In this document: positions 1-11,316 of the stretch, one piece after another
Layout: the number at the start of each line of letters is the position of its first letter
Position numbering within the stretch: position 1 is the stretch's first letter
DNA from: Diacronema lutheri
Taxonomy: Eukaryota > Haptophyta > Pavlovophyceae > Pavlovales > Pavlovaceae
Reading direction: 5' to 3'
Length of the DNA stretch: 64,000 nucleotides
Assembly: GCA_019448385.1 (NCBI GenBank)
Contig: JAGTXO010000012.1
Span: 580,501 to 644,500 of the forward strand
Program-made: the position numbers and the translations under genes
The notes under the pieces: model-generated
What the model saw: only the letters and a program-made list of their open reading frames with translations
Databases searched by the model: none
What the model was told of the DNA's origin: nothing

Positions 1-8
1 AGTGCAAA

Positions 9-731
9 TCAAGGCTGCGTCGTAGTCGCGCTGAAGGGCGGTGGGGCGGCGATCACGGCGTGGCGAGCCACCATGCGCGCGTTATGCTCGTGAACAAGGC
101 ATGGCATGCGCAGGATGTCAACGCCCCAGCCGAGGCCGAGGAAGCCGATCGTGAGCACGTGCATGATCGCCCAGCGCTCGTTCCGCAGGACGAAGTGGTG
201 TGCCGCGAGGAACAGGCCGGTGATCGGGCAGATGCAGAGCACCCACATGTCAAAGAGGTCGACGCGCCCGAGCTTGTCGTCAAAGCCTCGCTTGGCGCGC
301 TCGACGAGGTCAGGCACGCGCAGGATGTCGACCGCCCAGCCGACGCCAAAGAGGCCGAACGTGAGCAGGTAGAGCACGCCCCACTTCGGGCGGCCGAGCC
401 AGAACCAGTGGAGGCCGGTCCAGCCGAGAGAGACGGTGACGATGAAGAGCTCAATGCACATCACTGGCGCGGACGCCGTCGATTTTGTTGGCGCGAGCGC
501 TACTCCTTGCGAGGCGTTTGCGCGGTAGTACGGCGGCGGCGCCCCGCCTCCCGGCGCGTCGTTGGGCGCCACGGGCGGCACCTCGACGATTGCGATCACT
601 TGGGCGACAGGCGGCACATTGTGAACGATGGCCACCTCTTTTGCCGCACCGCGGTCGTCGTGCTCTGGGACGGCCTCCTCCTCGTCGTGCACATGCAGGC
701 CGTCCTCGTCGCGCACGTTCAACTTTTTCAT
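9..731 (-). CDS. Double TM2-domain membrane protein
   Basis: This is a 240-residue membrane protein. The first half is acidic and low in complexity. The second half carries two copies of the TM2 pattern, at about residues 90-145 and 162-215. Each copy has two hydrophobic helices joined by a short turn: the first shows GLHWFWLG, then FGLFGVGWAVDILRVPDLV, and the second shows LGLGWGVDILRMPCLV. The Asp-Ile-Leu-Arg ending is the hallmark of TM2. Most TM2 proteins have one copy, so the tandem copy stands out. The start is the ATG at 731; the open frame extends upstream only to a non-ATG codon. An E2F-like sequence lies about 50 bp upstream (781-791). The biochemical role of TM2 proteins is poorly defined. 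The family call is firm, the function unknown. Confidence 0.8.
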   Translation of the reverse strand: MKKLNVRDEDGLHVHDEEEAVPEHDDRGAAKEVAIVHNVPPVAQVIAIVEVPPVAPNDAPGGGAPPPYYRANASQGVALAPTKSTASAPVMCIELFIVTVSLGWTGLHWFWLGRPKWGVLYLLTFGLFGVGWAVDILRVPDLVERAKRGFDDKLGRVDLFDMWVLCICPITGLFLAAHHFVLRNERWAIMHVLTIGFLGLGWGVDILRMPCLVHEHNARMVARHAVIAAPPPFSATTTQP

Positions 732-839
732 CCTCGTCGTGGAGTGGAAGGGACGAGCTTCCAAGAGGTTTCGCTTACATTTTGGCGCGAAGGGGCCGTC
801 CGCCTCAGGATGGCGGCGTCGGCCTGGGGCCCGCGCGCG

Positions 840-3800
840 TCACATCGTTTGCGGTTGGTGTTCCGGCGCGGCGTCGTCGAGCTCGGCGCCGCCGACGAGC
901 TGTATGTCTGAGTGAAGGAGCGAGTGCTCGGCGGCGTCGGGTGCGCTCGGTGCGCTGCGCATGAAGCGCTTGCTGCTACGCCCGCGCCGCGCGGCAAGCG
1001 CGCGCGACGGCATGAGCGCGTTTGGCGCAGCGGCCCGCGACGCGTCCGTCGTTGAGCGCTCGTCGTCACCGGGCTGCACGGCGGCATGCGCGTCGCTACT
1101 GCTCGGAGTGCGCGCGTCGCCGGAGCTGCCGCTCTGCGCCAAACGCGCCCGCGTTGGCGTGCTCTCGCGCGACGGTCGGCGCTGCGCACGGGCGCCGACG
1201 AGCAGCGCGCTGAGTGCGCCGACGCTGGATCTCAAAACGCTCGGCTTGCGCGCGCGTGGCGGCGTGGCATCGCTCAGCGCGAGCGCGTGCGGCACGCTGA
1301 GTGAGGACGCCTGCAGCCAACTGCGCCGCGATCGGCGGTCGTCGAGCGGCGAGCACGGCCGCGGCGGCCCGGCCGCAGACGCAGCCACGCCGTCCGCGCG
1401 GGCGCCGGGTGCGTGTGGCGCGGCGCCGGAGGGCGACGGGCGCGCCGCTGCGCGCGCCGTCTCGTCGTCGAGCGCGCACGCCTCGCGCCGCGCGCGCTCG
1501 ATGTGGACGGAGCGCATGGCGTCGCGCCACCGCCTGCGCACGGTCGCGCGGCGCGTCAGCGTCGAGAGGGCCTTGGCGCCGTGGGAGAGGTCGTCGAGCT
1601 TGAGGCAGAGGTCGAAGGAGCTCACGCCGCCGCGCGCCCACGCCGAGCCTGAGACGGCGCGCAGCGGCAGCGAGCGCCAGCCCGGCTTGAGCGCCGGCAG
1701 CCAGATTGTCGCTGTGGCCACCAACTCGTCCTCGCCGGAGGCCACGGCAGCGACCGCAGAGCCTGCGCGCGGGGCCGCACCGTCGGCGCAGTGCGGCTGG
1801 AGCTGCGACGTGTAGAGCGACAACTCAAGGAATGCGGAGCACGGCCGCTGCAGCTCCAGCTTGAACGCCTCGTCCCACTCGAAGCAAAAGCCGCGGCCGA
1901 GCGAGTCTGCTGGAGCGCCTGCCGCGTGGATCGCGCCGTCGCCGGATGCGCTCAGGCCGGCGCGGTGCACGGCGCGCGAGACGAACTGCTGCTCGTCCGC
2001 GAGGCGCTCGCTCGACCTGAGCGTGACGCACACGTACGCCGCGTCGAGCGAGCGCACCATCTGCGCGCTGAGCACGCGCAGCATCGCGCGCCGGCCGGCG
2101 CCATGCGTGTCGAGGGCGCCATCGTGCGTGTCGAGGGCGCCATCGTGCGTGTCGAGGGCGCCATCGGCTTCCCCTCCCGCTTCAGCCCGCTCGGTCGCGC
2201 CGGTGGGCAGCGCCGGCACGGCCGCCGTGTCCTTGGCGCGCGCGTGGTGCTCGGGCGCGGCCGGCGCGCGCGCCTTGCCCGGCAGCACGCCGTGCAGCGC
2301 GCGCGCTGTGGCAGCGGGGAAGATTCTCCACGCGCTGCCGGTGGCGCCACCCGTCGCAAGCGCGAGCGCGGCGGCGCGGCACGGCGCGGCGTGGAGGAGC
2401 GTCACGCGGATCACGCACGCCGGCGCGTCGGTGGACGGCGCCGCCATGCCGCCGAGGCCACGCACCGCGCTCGCCGCCGCCGCGCCTGCACAGCTTAGCC
2501 GGCGGCTCAGCGTCTCGCGCCGATTGCGCCGCTCGACGACGGGCGGGGCAGGCGCGGCGGAGCACGCGGTGCCAACGGCGCCCGCGTCGGCGCGCAGCAC
2601 GTAGCCCGAGCCGCCATTCCTGCGGAACATGGCTCGGTTCAGGTTGAGCTCTGGGCCTTCAGTCTGCATGTTGAGAGCGACGAGTTGCACGCCCAGCCGC
2701 CAGAAAGCGCTCGGCAGGGCGTTCTCGGAGTTGACGCGCGCCCAGCCCGATGGGTAGACGCGCAGCAGCCGGTGCGCCGTGTACGCGCGCACCGCGCCGC
2801 TTACAATCGGCTCGCGCGCGTCCAGCTGGCCATGGCTGCGCCGACGTGCGCGACGTTCGCCCGAGCCGTCGCCAGCGCCGCCGCCGCAGCGCGCGCGCGC
2901 GCAGCCGCCGCACGGCAGCAGCCACGGCCACCCGCGCGGCGTGGACGGCGGCGCCTGCCGGCGTGGCGCGACAACCGTGTCGCGCACACCCACGTCCCGC
3001 ACACGCGTGCCCTCCGCGCCGCGCGCGTTGCGCGCGCGCTCGTCGCCAACAAGCGTCGAGTGTCGGCTCGCGTTGTGCAGTGCACAGAGCGGAGGCGTCG
3101 AGGCCTGCTGCGCGGGCAGCGACGACGAGCGCGAGCGCGGCGGGCGCGCGACGAGAAGCGACAACGCGTGGCTGCGCGCGCCGACCGGCAGCGTGCCGGC
3201 CGACTCGGGCGGCAGGCCGCATTGCAGTGCGGCGCACTGGCCGCCGCTTGGCTGGGCGCTGTGGGCAATACCGCACTGCAGCGCGGCCAAGTGCACGCGC
3301 GTTTCCTCGTCGCCGCTCTCTCCAGCGCTGCTCCCGCCGGCGGAGCTTCGGCCGGAGCCGTCAAGATCGAGATCGCCGCTCGAGTGCCGTGTGCTGCCGT
3401 TGCGTCGACTACAGCCGTCCGCGTCCCCGTCTGACGCCTCGTCTCCCGAGCTCGCGCGCGCCCCACGGCTTGGGCAGCTCGCGCCACTTTTGCGCGCGCT
3501 GTTGGCAGCAGGCACCGCCGCGCATGCGCCGCACGCCGACCGCGCGCTCCCCGCCACGAGTTGCACGCGCTGGTCGTTACACGGCACATCGACGTGGAAC
3601 GAGGACGCGCGCCCAAATGCGCACGCCAGGCCATGCGCCGCGCGCGCTTCGATCGCCGCTGCGGCGCCCACGAGCGAGCCAGCAAAAGCGTCGTCGGCCG
3701 CGCCGTCGACCGCGCCGTCGGCGGCGCGCGCGCCTCTCCTCCAGAAGCTCTCGTGCGCACGCACGCCGCGTGCGCCAGTCCCTGCGCTGCCGCCTTGCTC

Positions 3801-5210
3801 GCCAGCAGCGCCCACGCGCGCGGCGGCCGCGAGCGCGCTACCCTCGCCGCCAATTAGGCTCGACGCGCGCGTGTGCTCGGGCGTGGCCGTACCCTCGCCT
3901 GCAGGCTGGCCTTGCGCCTTCTGCGCCGTGGTTGGTGCGTCAGCCGGTGGCCGCTCTGGCTGGGCCGCGGGGTGGCGCGCGGCGTCGTGCGCGCGCGCGT
4001 CGCCTTCCTCGCCGTCCGCGCCGTCGAGCTGCAGCACGGTTGCGCCGGTGTCGTAGGCGGGCGTGTGGAGCGCATCCGCCGCGCCACCGGCCGCTGCGGC
4101 CAGCGACGGGCGGTACGCCCTGACGACGTTCGCAGCGGCGAGCGACGGCGGAGAGTCGCGCACGCCGTCGTTCGAGGCGATGCGGCGAAGCCGCACGTGG
4201 GTGCGGCGTGCGGCGGGCTCGTCGCCGCAGGCTGCGCACGCCGGCTGCGCTGCGCCGCCGCGCGCCCTACTTTCCGCGGCGAGTGCGCGCTCGAACTTTT
4301 CAAAGAGGGCGCGCTCGGACAGCGAAACGGTCGTGTGCGCGTGAGGCGGTGCGCCGAGCTCGGCCGGGTCGAAGCTGCGGTTTGTCAGGTAGACGAGACG
4401 CGCAAATTCGACTGGGTCCGACTCGCGCACCTTGGTCCGGAGCAGCACCTTGCCGCGCAGCTCGAGCGGCGAAGGGAGCGGCCGTGCGCCTGCGCCCGGC
4501 CGCGGCGCGCGCATCAGCGCCGGCCCAAAGACCTCGCGGCAGATGCGCGCAAAGCGGCGGAGCGTGTCGGCGCGCCGCATCCGGTTCTCGACGTTGAGGA
4601 TGAGCGGCATCTCCGACGTGACGAACGCCGCGTCCCTCACCACGTGCAGGACGTGCCGCGCGCTCACCGCGCCGCCCGCGACGCGCTCCGAGATGTGGTA
4701 CACGACCGGCTCGTCCGGGTCGGCGCCGGCGGAAGAGCCATCGTAGCAGTCGAGCTCGACGCAGCGGCAGCCCTCGAGGAGAAAGCGTCGGTACGTCTCC
4801 ACCGTGACCGAGCCGCCCGTCAGCGCGAACTGGCCGCCAAGCAGGTAAGTGTTGTGCGACGTCGAGATGAGATACTCGCTCAGCGGCCGCCGCATGTTCT
4901 GCCGCTCTCGCAGCTGCTCGAGACATTCCGCGCGGCCAAGCGGCGAGCAAAGCAGCCGCACAAACTCGGCGTACGTGAGCGCCTGACCATCCGCCGCGCG
5001 CTCGCGCACGATCGCGCGCGCGTCCGCGGGCGCGAGCGGCTCGTGCTGCTCGCGCGCAAAAAATGCGGCGAGACGGCGCGCGTCCATCGGGCGATGCTGC
5101 GCGTGCACACGCTCGAGCAGCGAGGGGCTACGCGGCCCAGATGCGCCGGCGTGCCGCGTGCGCGCCGCACCGAGCCCTCCTGGTCGTCCAACCTCGCCAT
5201 TCCTGTTCAT
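840..5210 (-). CDS. Phosphoinositide-specific phospholipase C
   Basis: An intronless gene of about 1456 residues. PLC hydrolyses PI(4,5)P2 to diacylglycerol and IP3 at membranes. From the N-terminus there is a degenerate EF-hand region (about 40-95). The catalytic X box starts near residue 105 with LISTSHNTYL, the metal ligands in VELDCYDG, the second histidine in VVYHISER and NVENR. A linker of roughly 480 low-complexity residues follows. The Y box near 810 shows RVYPSGWARVNSEN and LVALNMQTEGPELNLN, and a C2-like domain lies near 1045-1200. Both catalytic histidines and the calcium-binding acidic residues are present, so the enzyme looks active. No PH domain is visible, which points to a plant/protist or zeta-like layout. 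The ATG at 5210 was chosen because upstream in-frame codons are not ATG. The gene is divergent from ketol-acid reductoisomerase, 74 bp away. Confidence 0.92.
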   Translation of the reverse strand: MNRNGEVGRPGGLGAARTRHAGASGPRSPSLLERVHAQHRPMDARRLAAFFAREQHEPLAPADARAIVRERAADGQALTYAEFVRLLCSPLGRAECLEQLRERQNMRRPLSEYLISTSHNTYLLGGQFALTGGSVTVETYRRFLLEGCRCVELDCYDGSSAGADPDEPVVYHISERVAGGAVSARHVLHVVRDAAFVTSEMPLILNVENRMRRADTLRRFARICREVFGPALMRAPRPGAGARPLPSPLELRGKVLLRTKVRESDPVEFARLVYLTNRSFDPAELGAPPHAHTTVSLSERALFEKFERALAAESRARGGAAQPACAACGDEPAARRTHVRLRRIASNDGVRDSPPSLAAANVVRAYRPSLAAAAGGAADALHTPAYDTGATVLQLDGADGEEGDARAHDAARHPAAQPERPPADAPTTAQKAQGQPAGEGTATPEHTRASSLIGGEGSALAAAARVGAAGEQGGSAGTGARGVRAHESFWRRGARAADGAVDGAADDAFAGSLVGAAAAIEARAAHGLACAFGRASSFHVDVPCNDQRVQLVAGSARSACGACAAVPAANSARKSGASCPSRGARASSGDEASDGDADGCSRRNGSTRHSSGDLDLDGSGRSSAGGSSAGESGDEETRVHLAALQCGIAHSAQPSGGQCAALQCGLPPESAGTLPVGARSHALSLLVARPPRSRSSSLPAQQASTPPLCALHNASRHSTLVGDERARNARGAEGTRVRDVGVRDTVVAPRRQAPPSTPRGWPWLLPCGGCARARCGGGAGDGSGERRARRRSHGQLDAREPIVSGAVRAYTAHRLLRVYPSGWARVNSENALPSAFWRLGVQLVALNMQTEGPELNLNRAMFRRNGGSGYVLRADAGAVGTACSAAPAPPVVERRNRRETLSRRLSCAGAAAASAVRGLGGMAAPSTDAPACVIRVTLLHAAPCRAAALALATGGATGSAWRIFPAATARALHGVLPGKARAPAAPEHHARAKDTAAVPALPTGATERAEAGGEADGALDTHDGALDTHDGALDTHGAGRRAMLRVLSAQMVRSLDAAYVCVTLRSSERLADEQQFVSRAVHRAGLSASGDGAIHAAGAPADSLGRGFCFEWDEAFKLELQRPCSAFLELSLYTSQLQPHCADGAAPRAGSAVAAVASGEDELVATATIWLPALKPGWRSLPLRAVSGSAWARGGVSSFDLCLKLDDLSHGAKALSTLTRRATVRRRWRDAMRSVHIERARREACALDDETARAAARPSPSGAAPHAPGARADGVAASAAGPPRPCSPLDDRRSRRSWLQASSLSVPHALALSDATPPRARKPSVLRSSVGALSALLVGARAQRRPSRESTPTRARLAQSGSSGDARTPSSSDAHAAVQPGDDERSTTDASRAAAPNALMPSRALAARRGRSSKRFMRSAPSAPDAAEHSLLHSDIQLVGGAELDDAAPEHQPQTM
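2104..2163 (-). repeat. 21-bp tandem repeat inside the PLC gene
   Basis: About three in-frame copies of a 21-bp unit (GTGCGTGTCGAGGGCGCCATC on the + strand, reading the 7-residue DTHDGAL on the minus strand) lie just before the C2-like domain. It is an in-frame coding minisatellite and is probably length-variable. Confidence 0.85.
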
Positions 5211-5284
5211 GGAAAATTTTAAAACCGCGGGCCAAAGGCTCGTCGAAAAACAACCACGTGGAGGGACCCCGCCCGCCATTAACA
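5211..5284. promoter_or_regulatory. Divergent promoter, PLC / ketol-acid reductoisomerase
   Basis: All 5' control sequence shared by two divergent genes must lie in or around these 74 bp. It is AT-richer than its surroundings and holds a palindromic CACGTG (5255-5260) and a GC-box-like CCCCGCCC (5267-5274). Function is inferred from position only. Confidence 0.45.
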
Positions 5285-6980
<1,696 letters not shown>

Positions 6981-7313
6981 GCGCAGCGCGACGCGCGTGC
7001 GCGCGCGCCGCCGCCAGCCTCTTGAGGCTGCGGCGCGCGTGCCCCTGCCGCGCTCCACGGCGCGGCAGCTGGAGGTCGCGCGGCGGCGCGCGGTGCACCG
7101 ACGCGCGCTTCGGGCGCGCGGCCGTGCGGTGCGGCGCGCATTACGGTGGCACTGTGCATGGCGGCGGCTGTGGCGAACGGGCGCGCACTTGCCTGGGGCA
7201 GCAGCTCGCCGCCGACTGCGCCGCGGAGTGTAAGAATCAAAGCACGCCAAAAATCGTAGTCATGTATTTGAAAGTTCAAAAGAAGCGCCAAAGAGCTTCC
7301 GACCCCGGCCCCC
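6981..7313. other. Intergenic spacer, reductoisomerase to golgin-like gene
   Basis: No gene recognised. A short perfect hairpin, AGCCTC-TT-GAGGCT (7016-7029), sits 36 bp after the reductoisomerase stop codon and could mark its 3' end. The last 80 bases are AT-richer, as expected for a promoter of the next gene. Confidence 0.4.
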
Positions 7314-9350
7314 ATGAACTGGCTCGGTAAGATCTCGGACACGCTGAGCAGGGCGGAGGGCTTCATCTCTGAGCTGGACTCGAGCGCGGCGCGTGTCGCC
7401 GCCGCACGCGGCCTCATCGATGCTGGCGGTGGCCGCTCGAACGATGAGGCGGAGGAGCCCATCGACGCGGCGATGGAGGAGGACGCGGCGGAGCCGGCGC
7501 GCGAGCCTCGCGATCTCGACGAGGCGCGCACGCCCGCCACGGGCCACCCGTCGCATCGCCAGCTCGCCTCGACGCCGGTGCATGGGGCAGCGCCTACTCA
7601 CTTTGCTGAGCCCGCCCCGCGCCCACGCGAGGCGCCAGCCGCGCCTGCCACGCCGCAGACAGCGCAGGCGCCGCCGCGCCCCACCGCTCACAGTCACGAC
7701 GACGCGGCGCGAGTCGGCGATTGGGCGGAGCCGGAAAGCGCCAGCGTGCCGACCGACTCAGCGCCCAGCGAGCCTTGCGCCACGTCTGTGCGCCGCCGCG
7801 CCCGGCGCTCAATTCCGCGCCGCGCGTGCACGCGCGCGCCGCCTGCTCACACTCCGAGCTCGCGTCCGCGCCGCGCCGCGTAGGCCGACGGTGCCGCCGA
7901 GGGCGCGCGCGCGGCGCGGACGACTGCTTTGTTACGCACCGCGGAGGAGCGCGCCGCGCGCGTCGAGGCCGAGCTCGCCGCCGTGCGCGCGCAGCGCGAG
8001 GAGCTGAGCGGCGCGCTGCTCGCCGAGGCCGAGCAGCGCGCGCACGCGGACGCGCTGGCGGAGCGCGAGAGTGCGGACGGGGCTGCGAACGCAGAGCGCG
8101 CGCGGAGCGCCGAGGCACGTGCCGAGCTGCTGCGGGCGGACGCGGCCGTCGCCGACGCCAAGGCCGACGCCGCCGAGCGCGCTCGTCGCGCCGCGGACGA
8201 GGCGGCGGCCGCGGCGGCCGCGGACGTGGCGCGGCTGTGCGCGCAGCTCGAGGCCGCTGGGGCGCGAGAGCGCAAGCGCGACGCGAGCGAGGCAGAGCTG
8301 CGCGCATCGCTTGCGGCCGCGCGCGCTGAGCTGCTCAGCGCGCAGGGCGCGGCCCACGCGTCCACGGCGAACGGCGTCGACCTCGCCGCCGCGCGCGACG
8401 CCGTGGCAGCGGCTGACGCGCGCGCGCGCGCGGCCGAGTCGCGCGCCGCAGAGCTGGAGGCGAGCTTGGAAACGGAGCGCAAGAGCGCGAGCGCGGTGCG
8501 CTTTGCCGCGCTCGCGCCACCCGCGGAGGAGAGGGGAGAGGTGGGGGCTACTGGGGGGCCTACTGATGATGGCGACAAGTTGGAGCGCGCCGCTCTGCGC
8601 GATGCGACTGACCAGCTCGCCGCTGCGCGCGAAGCGGCGAGCGCGGCGGACGGCGCGCGCGCGCAGGCGGAGGCCCGCTTTGCACGCGAGCTCGCCGACG
8701 AGCGCGAGCGCGCGGCGCGCGCGGAAGCGGACATGCACGCGGCGCGCGTGGAGCTGCAAGCAGCACGCGTCGAGACGGACGCTGCGATCGCCGCGGCCGA
8801 GACCGTGCGCGCCGACATCGCCGAGCGCGCGTCGGAGACAACGAGCGCGCTGCAGGATGCACGCGCGGCTGCGGCGGAGGAGCGGCTGCGCGCCGACGCG
8901 TCGCTCGAGCGCTGCGCGTCGCTCGAGCGCTCGCTCGCCGAGGCGGCCGAGGCGTCCGGCCGCGAGGGCGCGGACCTCGCCGAGCAGCTGGGCAGAGCGC
9001 GCGCGGAGCTCGCCGAGGCGCGTCGGGTGCTCCGCCTGCGCGAGGAGCAGCTCGCGCAGACGCAGACGCAGCTCGCGCTGCTCGCTGATAAGAAGGAGGT
9101 GCTCGACGCGAAAACGCGGCAATGGAAGGAGCGCGCGCTCGCCGCGGAGAAGCAGGGCGTGACGCGCAGCAAGGCGCTGCAATCGGAGGGCGCGGACAGC
9201 CTGGCGAACATCGCCAAGTGCCGCCGCGCGCTCGAGGAGCTCGTCGATGTGCACAGGGCGTGCGAGCAGTGCCTGCTCGAGCTTGCGCCCTCCGGCGGCT
9301 CAGCTGGCGCGCTCGTGAGCGCGGTCGCCGAGCCAATGGGCAGCTTGTGA
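7314..9350 (+). CDS. Golgin-like coiled-coil protein
   Basis: Probably two exons, 7314-7787 and 7884-9350, giving about 646 residues. The N-terminal 30 residues (MNWLGKISDTLSRAEGF) form an amphipathic helix like the start of golgin-84/TMF-type golgins. A disordered Ala/Pro-rich linker follows, then about 400 residues of almost uninterrupted Ala/Glu/Arg heptad coiled coil. I see no C-terminal membrane anchor or GRIP domain. The intron is inferred: the frame is closed by a stop at 7881 whose TAG would be the acceptor, and GTGCGC at 7788 is the best in-phase donor. A tethering role at the Golgi would fit, but rests only on the N-terminal similarity. Confidence 0.6.
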
Positions 9351-9544
9351 CCGTTCGGCTTCTCCACTCGGCGCCGGCGCTCGCGGCCGGCTTGGCGCGG
9401 CCTGAGGGCGCGGATCCGCTGAATCGTTCGCTCAGAACCCGCTGAATCATTGCACGCCTGAATCATTGCACGCCTGGCCCCTGCCGACCGGTCTCACATT
9501 GCGCCGTGCGAGGCGAGAGCCGTCCAACCCAGGGCGAGCCATCG

Positions 9545-9913
9545 CTACTCCATGTAAGGTGGCTGCCCACCTGGGACCATGATGGCCACGTTGTTGCCGT
9601 TGAGCAGAATCTCGTCGAGCCGGGTTGCGCGTCGCCCCTCCGGCGTCATCTCGCTGCGGGCAGAGGGCCGGCGGGCGCCGACATGAGAAGCACGCGCGCG
9701 CATGTGCGTGCGCGCAACGCCCCTCCCCGGGCCAGCGTGCAGGCTTCCCTTCGCGCTTAGCACGCACTATTCAATCACGTCCTCGAGAACCATGTTGACG
9801 TAGTCGTCAAAGCCCTTGAGCGTGCCGACAATCTCCTTGTCGCCCTTCATGATGATCCAGATGCGCGAGCCAATGCACTTGTCGATCAGCTCGAGCGGCA
9901 GCACCTGCGCCAT
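9545..9913 (-). CDS. LSM5: U6 snRNA-associated protein LSm5
   Basis: Exons 9768-9913 and 9545-9653 on the minus strand give 84 residues. LSm5 is one of seven subunits of the LSm2-8 ring that binds the 3' end of U6 snRNA, and of the LSm1-7 ring in mRNA decay. Sm motif 1 is visible as [19 protein letters not shown] and Sm motif 2 as [15 protein letters not shown]. The exon join restores [11 protein letters not shown], matching the family's VTEFEITPEGRR. The intron starts GTGCGT and ends CCGCAG. Length equals the human protein to within a few residues. The start lies 116 bp from the divergent DUF1279 gene. Confidence 0.95.
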
Positions 9914-10029
9914 GGCGCGCGCAGCGTAACGACGCCGCCGAGCTCACGCCGCACCCGACAGTCGACACTCCCTTCCCGCACGATGGCCGACGAACGGAAT
10001 TGCTTGTCATCAAGTCTCTCGAAGACTAA

Positions 10030-10569
10030 ATGCTGCTCGCCATTTGCCTCTCCGCTGGGCTGGTGTCGGCCGGGTACGCCGGTTCCGGGCCGGCGGTGCG
10101 TGCCGGCGTGCGCGCGCCGGGCGCGCGCCTGTCGCCGTGCGCTACTCCGCGTATGATGGCGGGGGACAAAGATGACGCCTCCCCCGAGGAGGTCACCAAG
10201 AAGTGGGGCCTCGAGGCCGGCATCTTCAGCGCGCTTACGAACAAGGATGGCTCGGGCGGAAAGGGGGCGATGACGACCGCCAAAGACCTGCTGGCGCAAT
10301 ACGGCGCCGCATACCTCCTCACCTCGATCCCGCTCGCCATCGTCTCCTTTGCGCTCTGCTACCTGCTCGTCGACAATGGCGTCGACGTTTCCGCGCTCCT
10401 CGCGAAGGTGGGCATCAGCGTAAGCGGCGGCACCGAGAAGGTGGGCACCGTAGCGATCGCATACGCGGCGCACAAGGCAGCCTCGCCGATACGCTTTCCG
10501 CCCACCGTCGCACTCACGCCCGTGGTCGCGAGGTTGATCGGCAAGAAGAAGGACGGAGGCGACGCGTGA
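10030..10569 (+). CDS. DUF1279 (FAM210-like) protein, probably plastid-targeted
   Basis: Single exon, 179 residues. The first 15-20 residues (MLLAICLSAGLVSAGYAG) read as an ER signal peptide and are followed by about 25 Ala/Arg/Pro-rich residues, the bipartite presequence used for complex plastids. The conserved DUF1279 block begins at about residue 78 (AKDLLAQYGAAYLLTSIPLA), with one or two membrane helices and a C-terminal basic tail. Animal relatives (FAM210A/B) act in mitochondria; the presequence here points to the plastid instead. The molecular role is unknown. Confidence 0.82.
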   Translation: MLLAICLSAGLVSAGYAGSGPAVRAGVRAPGARLSPCATPRMMAGDKDDASPEEVTKKWGLEAGIFSALTNKDGSGGKGAMTTAKDLLAQYGAAYLLTSIPLAIVSFALCYLLVDNGVDVSALLAKVGISVSGGTEKVGTVAIAYAAHKAASPIRFPPTVALTPVVARLIGKKKDGGDA

Positions 10570-10664
10570 GCTAGCTTCCGTTTCCGGCCCTGGCCGTCGC
10601 CCGCTCGTGTGACAGCAGGGCGACATGCGCACACCAGACTTGTGCGGGCCAGCATGCGCCGGTC

Positions 10665-11309
10665 TCAGCTCGGCCCACCCGCATCCAAGCGGACCGTCCG
10701 CGCGAGCGCATCGCGCAGCTGCTCGAGCTTGGCCATCGCGTCCGTGGCCGCTTCCCGATCCAGCGCATGCTCCATGAGCTGCGCGAGCGCGACGTGCTGC
10801 AGCGTCTTCTCGTGCGTGGACTCGAGGAACACTCGCGGCGCCTTCCCCGCCTCAAGCGCCTGCTTCCACCGCGAGGCGCACAGGCACCAGCGGTCGCCCG
10901 GCTGGACGCCCGGGAACATGTACTGCGGGAGCGGTGTCGAGAGGTCGTTTCCAACGGCCTTGGAGAAGGCGAGAAACTCGGCCGTTGCCTCAACGCAGAC
11001 TGTGTGTCGGCCCGCATCGTCCGGACCCGTCGCGCAGTCGCCGTTGCGGTAAAAGCCCGTCCCGATGCCCGTGCCGCGCACGTTGGCACAGCAGCATTTG
11101 AGGTCGGTGCCCAGCACGTTGCGGTTTGGCGAACGGCCAGGCTCGTCAGCCATGAGAGGCAGCGTGCGGGGCCGCGCGCGGCGCGGTGATACCCATGCTG
11201 ACGCGGGGCGCGCCACACCATGCGCAGCTGAGCGCGCGTCGACCGGCGCAAAGGCCGTGAGCATCGCGAAAAGCAGCAGCGCGAAGGCCGCCATACTGAA
11301 CTCTCTCAT
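10665..11309 (-). CDS. DUF2237 protein with signal peptide
   Basis: About 214 residues. A strongly hydrophobic segment (FALLLFAMLTAFAPV) near the N-terminus acts as a signal peptide and is followed by an Arg/Ala-rich stretch, so plastid import is likely. The core from about residue 65 is DUF2237: RNVLGTDLKCCCANVRGTG, FYRNGDC, GRHTVCVEATAEFLAF, GNDLSTPLPQY and GDRWCLCASRW. The many conserved cysteines could bind metal or form disulfides, and function is unknown in the family. Start is ambiguous among ATGs at 11318, 11309 and 11294. The first would overlap the start codon of the divergent gene. Confidence 0.85.
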   Translation of the reverse strand: MREFSMAAFALLLFAMLTAFAPVDARSAAHGVARPASAWVSPRRARPRTLPLMADEPGRSPNRNVLGTDLKCCCANVRGTGIGTGFYRNGDCATGPDDAGRHTVCVEATAEFLAFSKAVGNDLSTPLPQYMFPGVQPGDRWCLCASRWKQALEAGKAPRVFLESTHEKTLQHVALAQLMEHALDREAATDAMAKLEQLRDALARTVRLDAGGPS

Positions 11310-11316
11310 CACTGTC

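Noticed and set aside
7847-9466. 539-codon Ser/Ala-rich minus-strand frame opposite the golgin-like gene
   Set aside because: Its composition is the complement of a Glu/Ala/Arg coiled coil. No domain or better splice logic supports it.
11065-11316. Upstream ATG extension of the hairpin-like protein
   Set aside because: It would run antisense through the conserved DUF2237 core; the ATG at 11317 is simpler.
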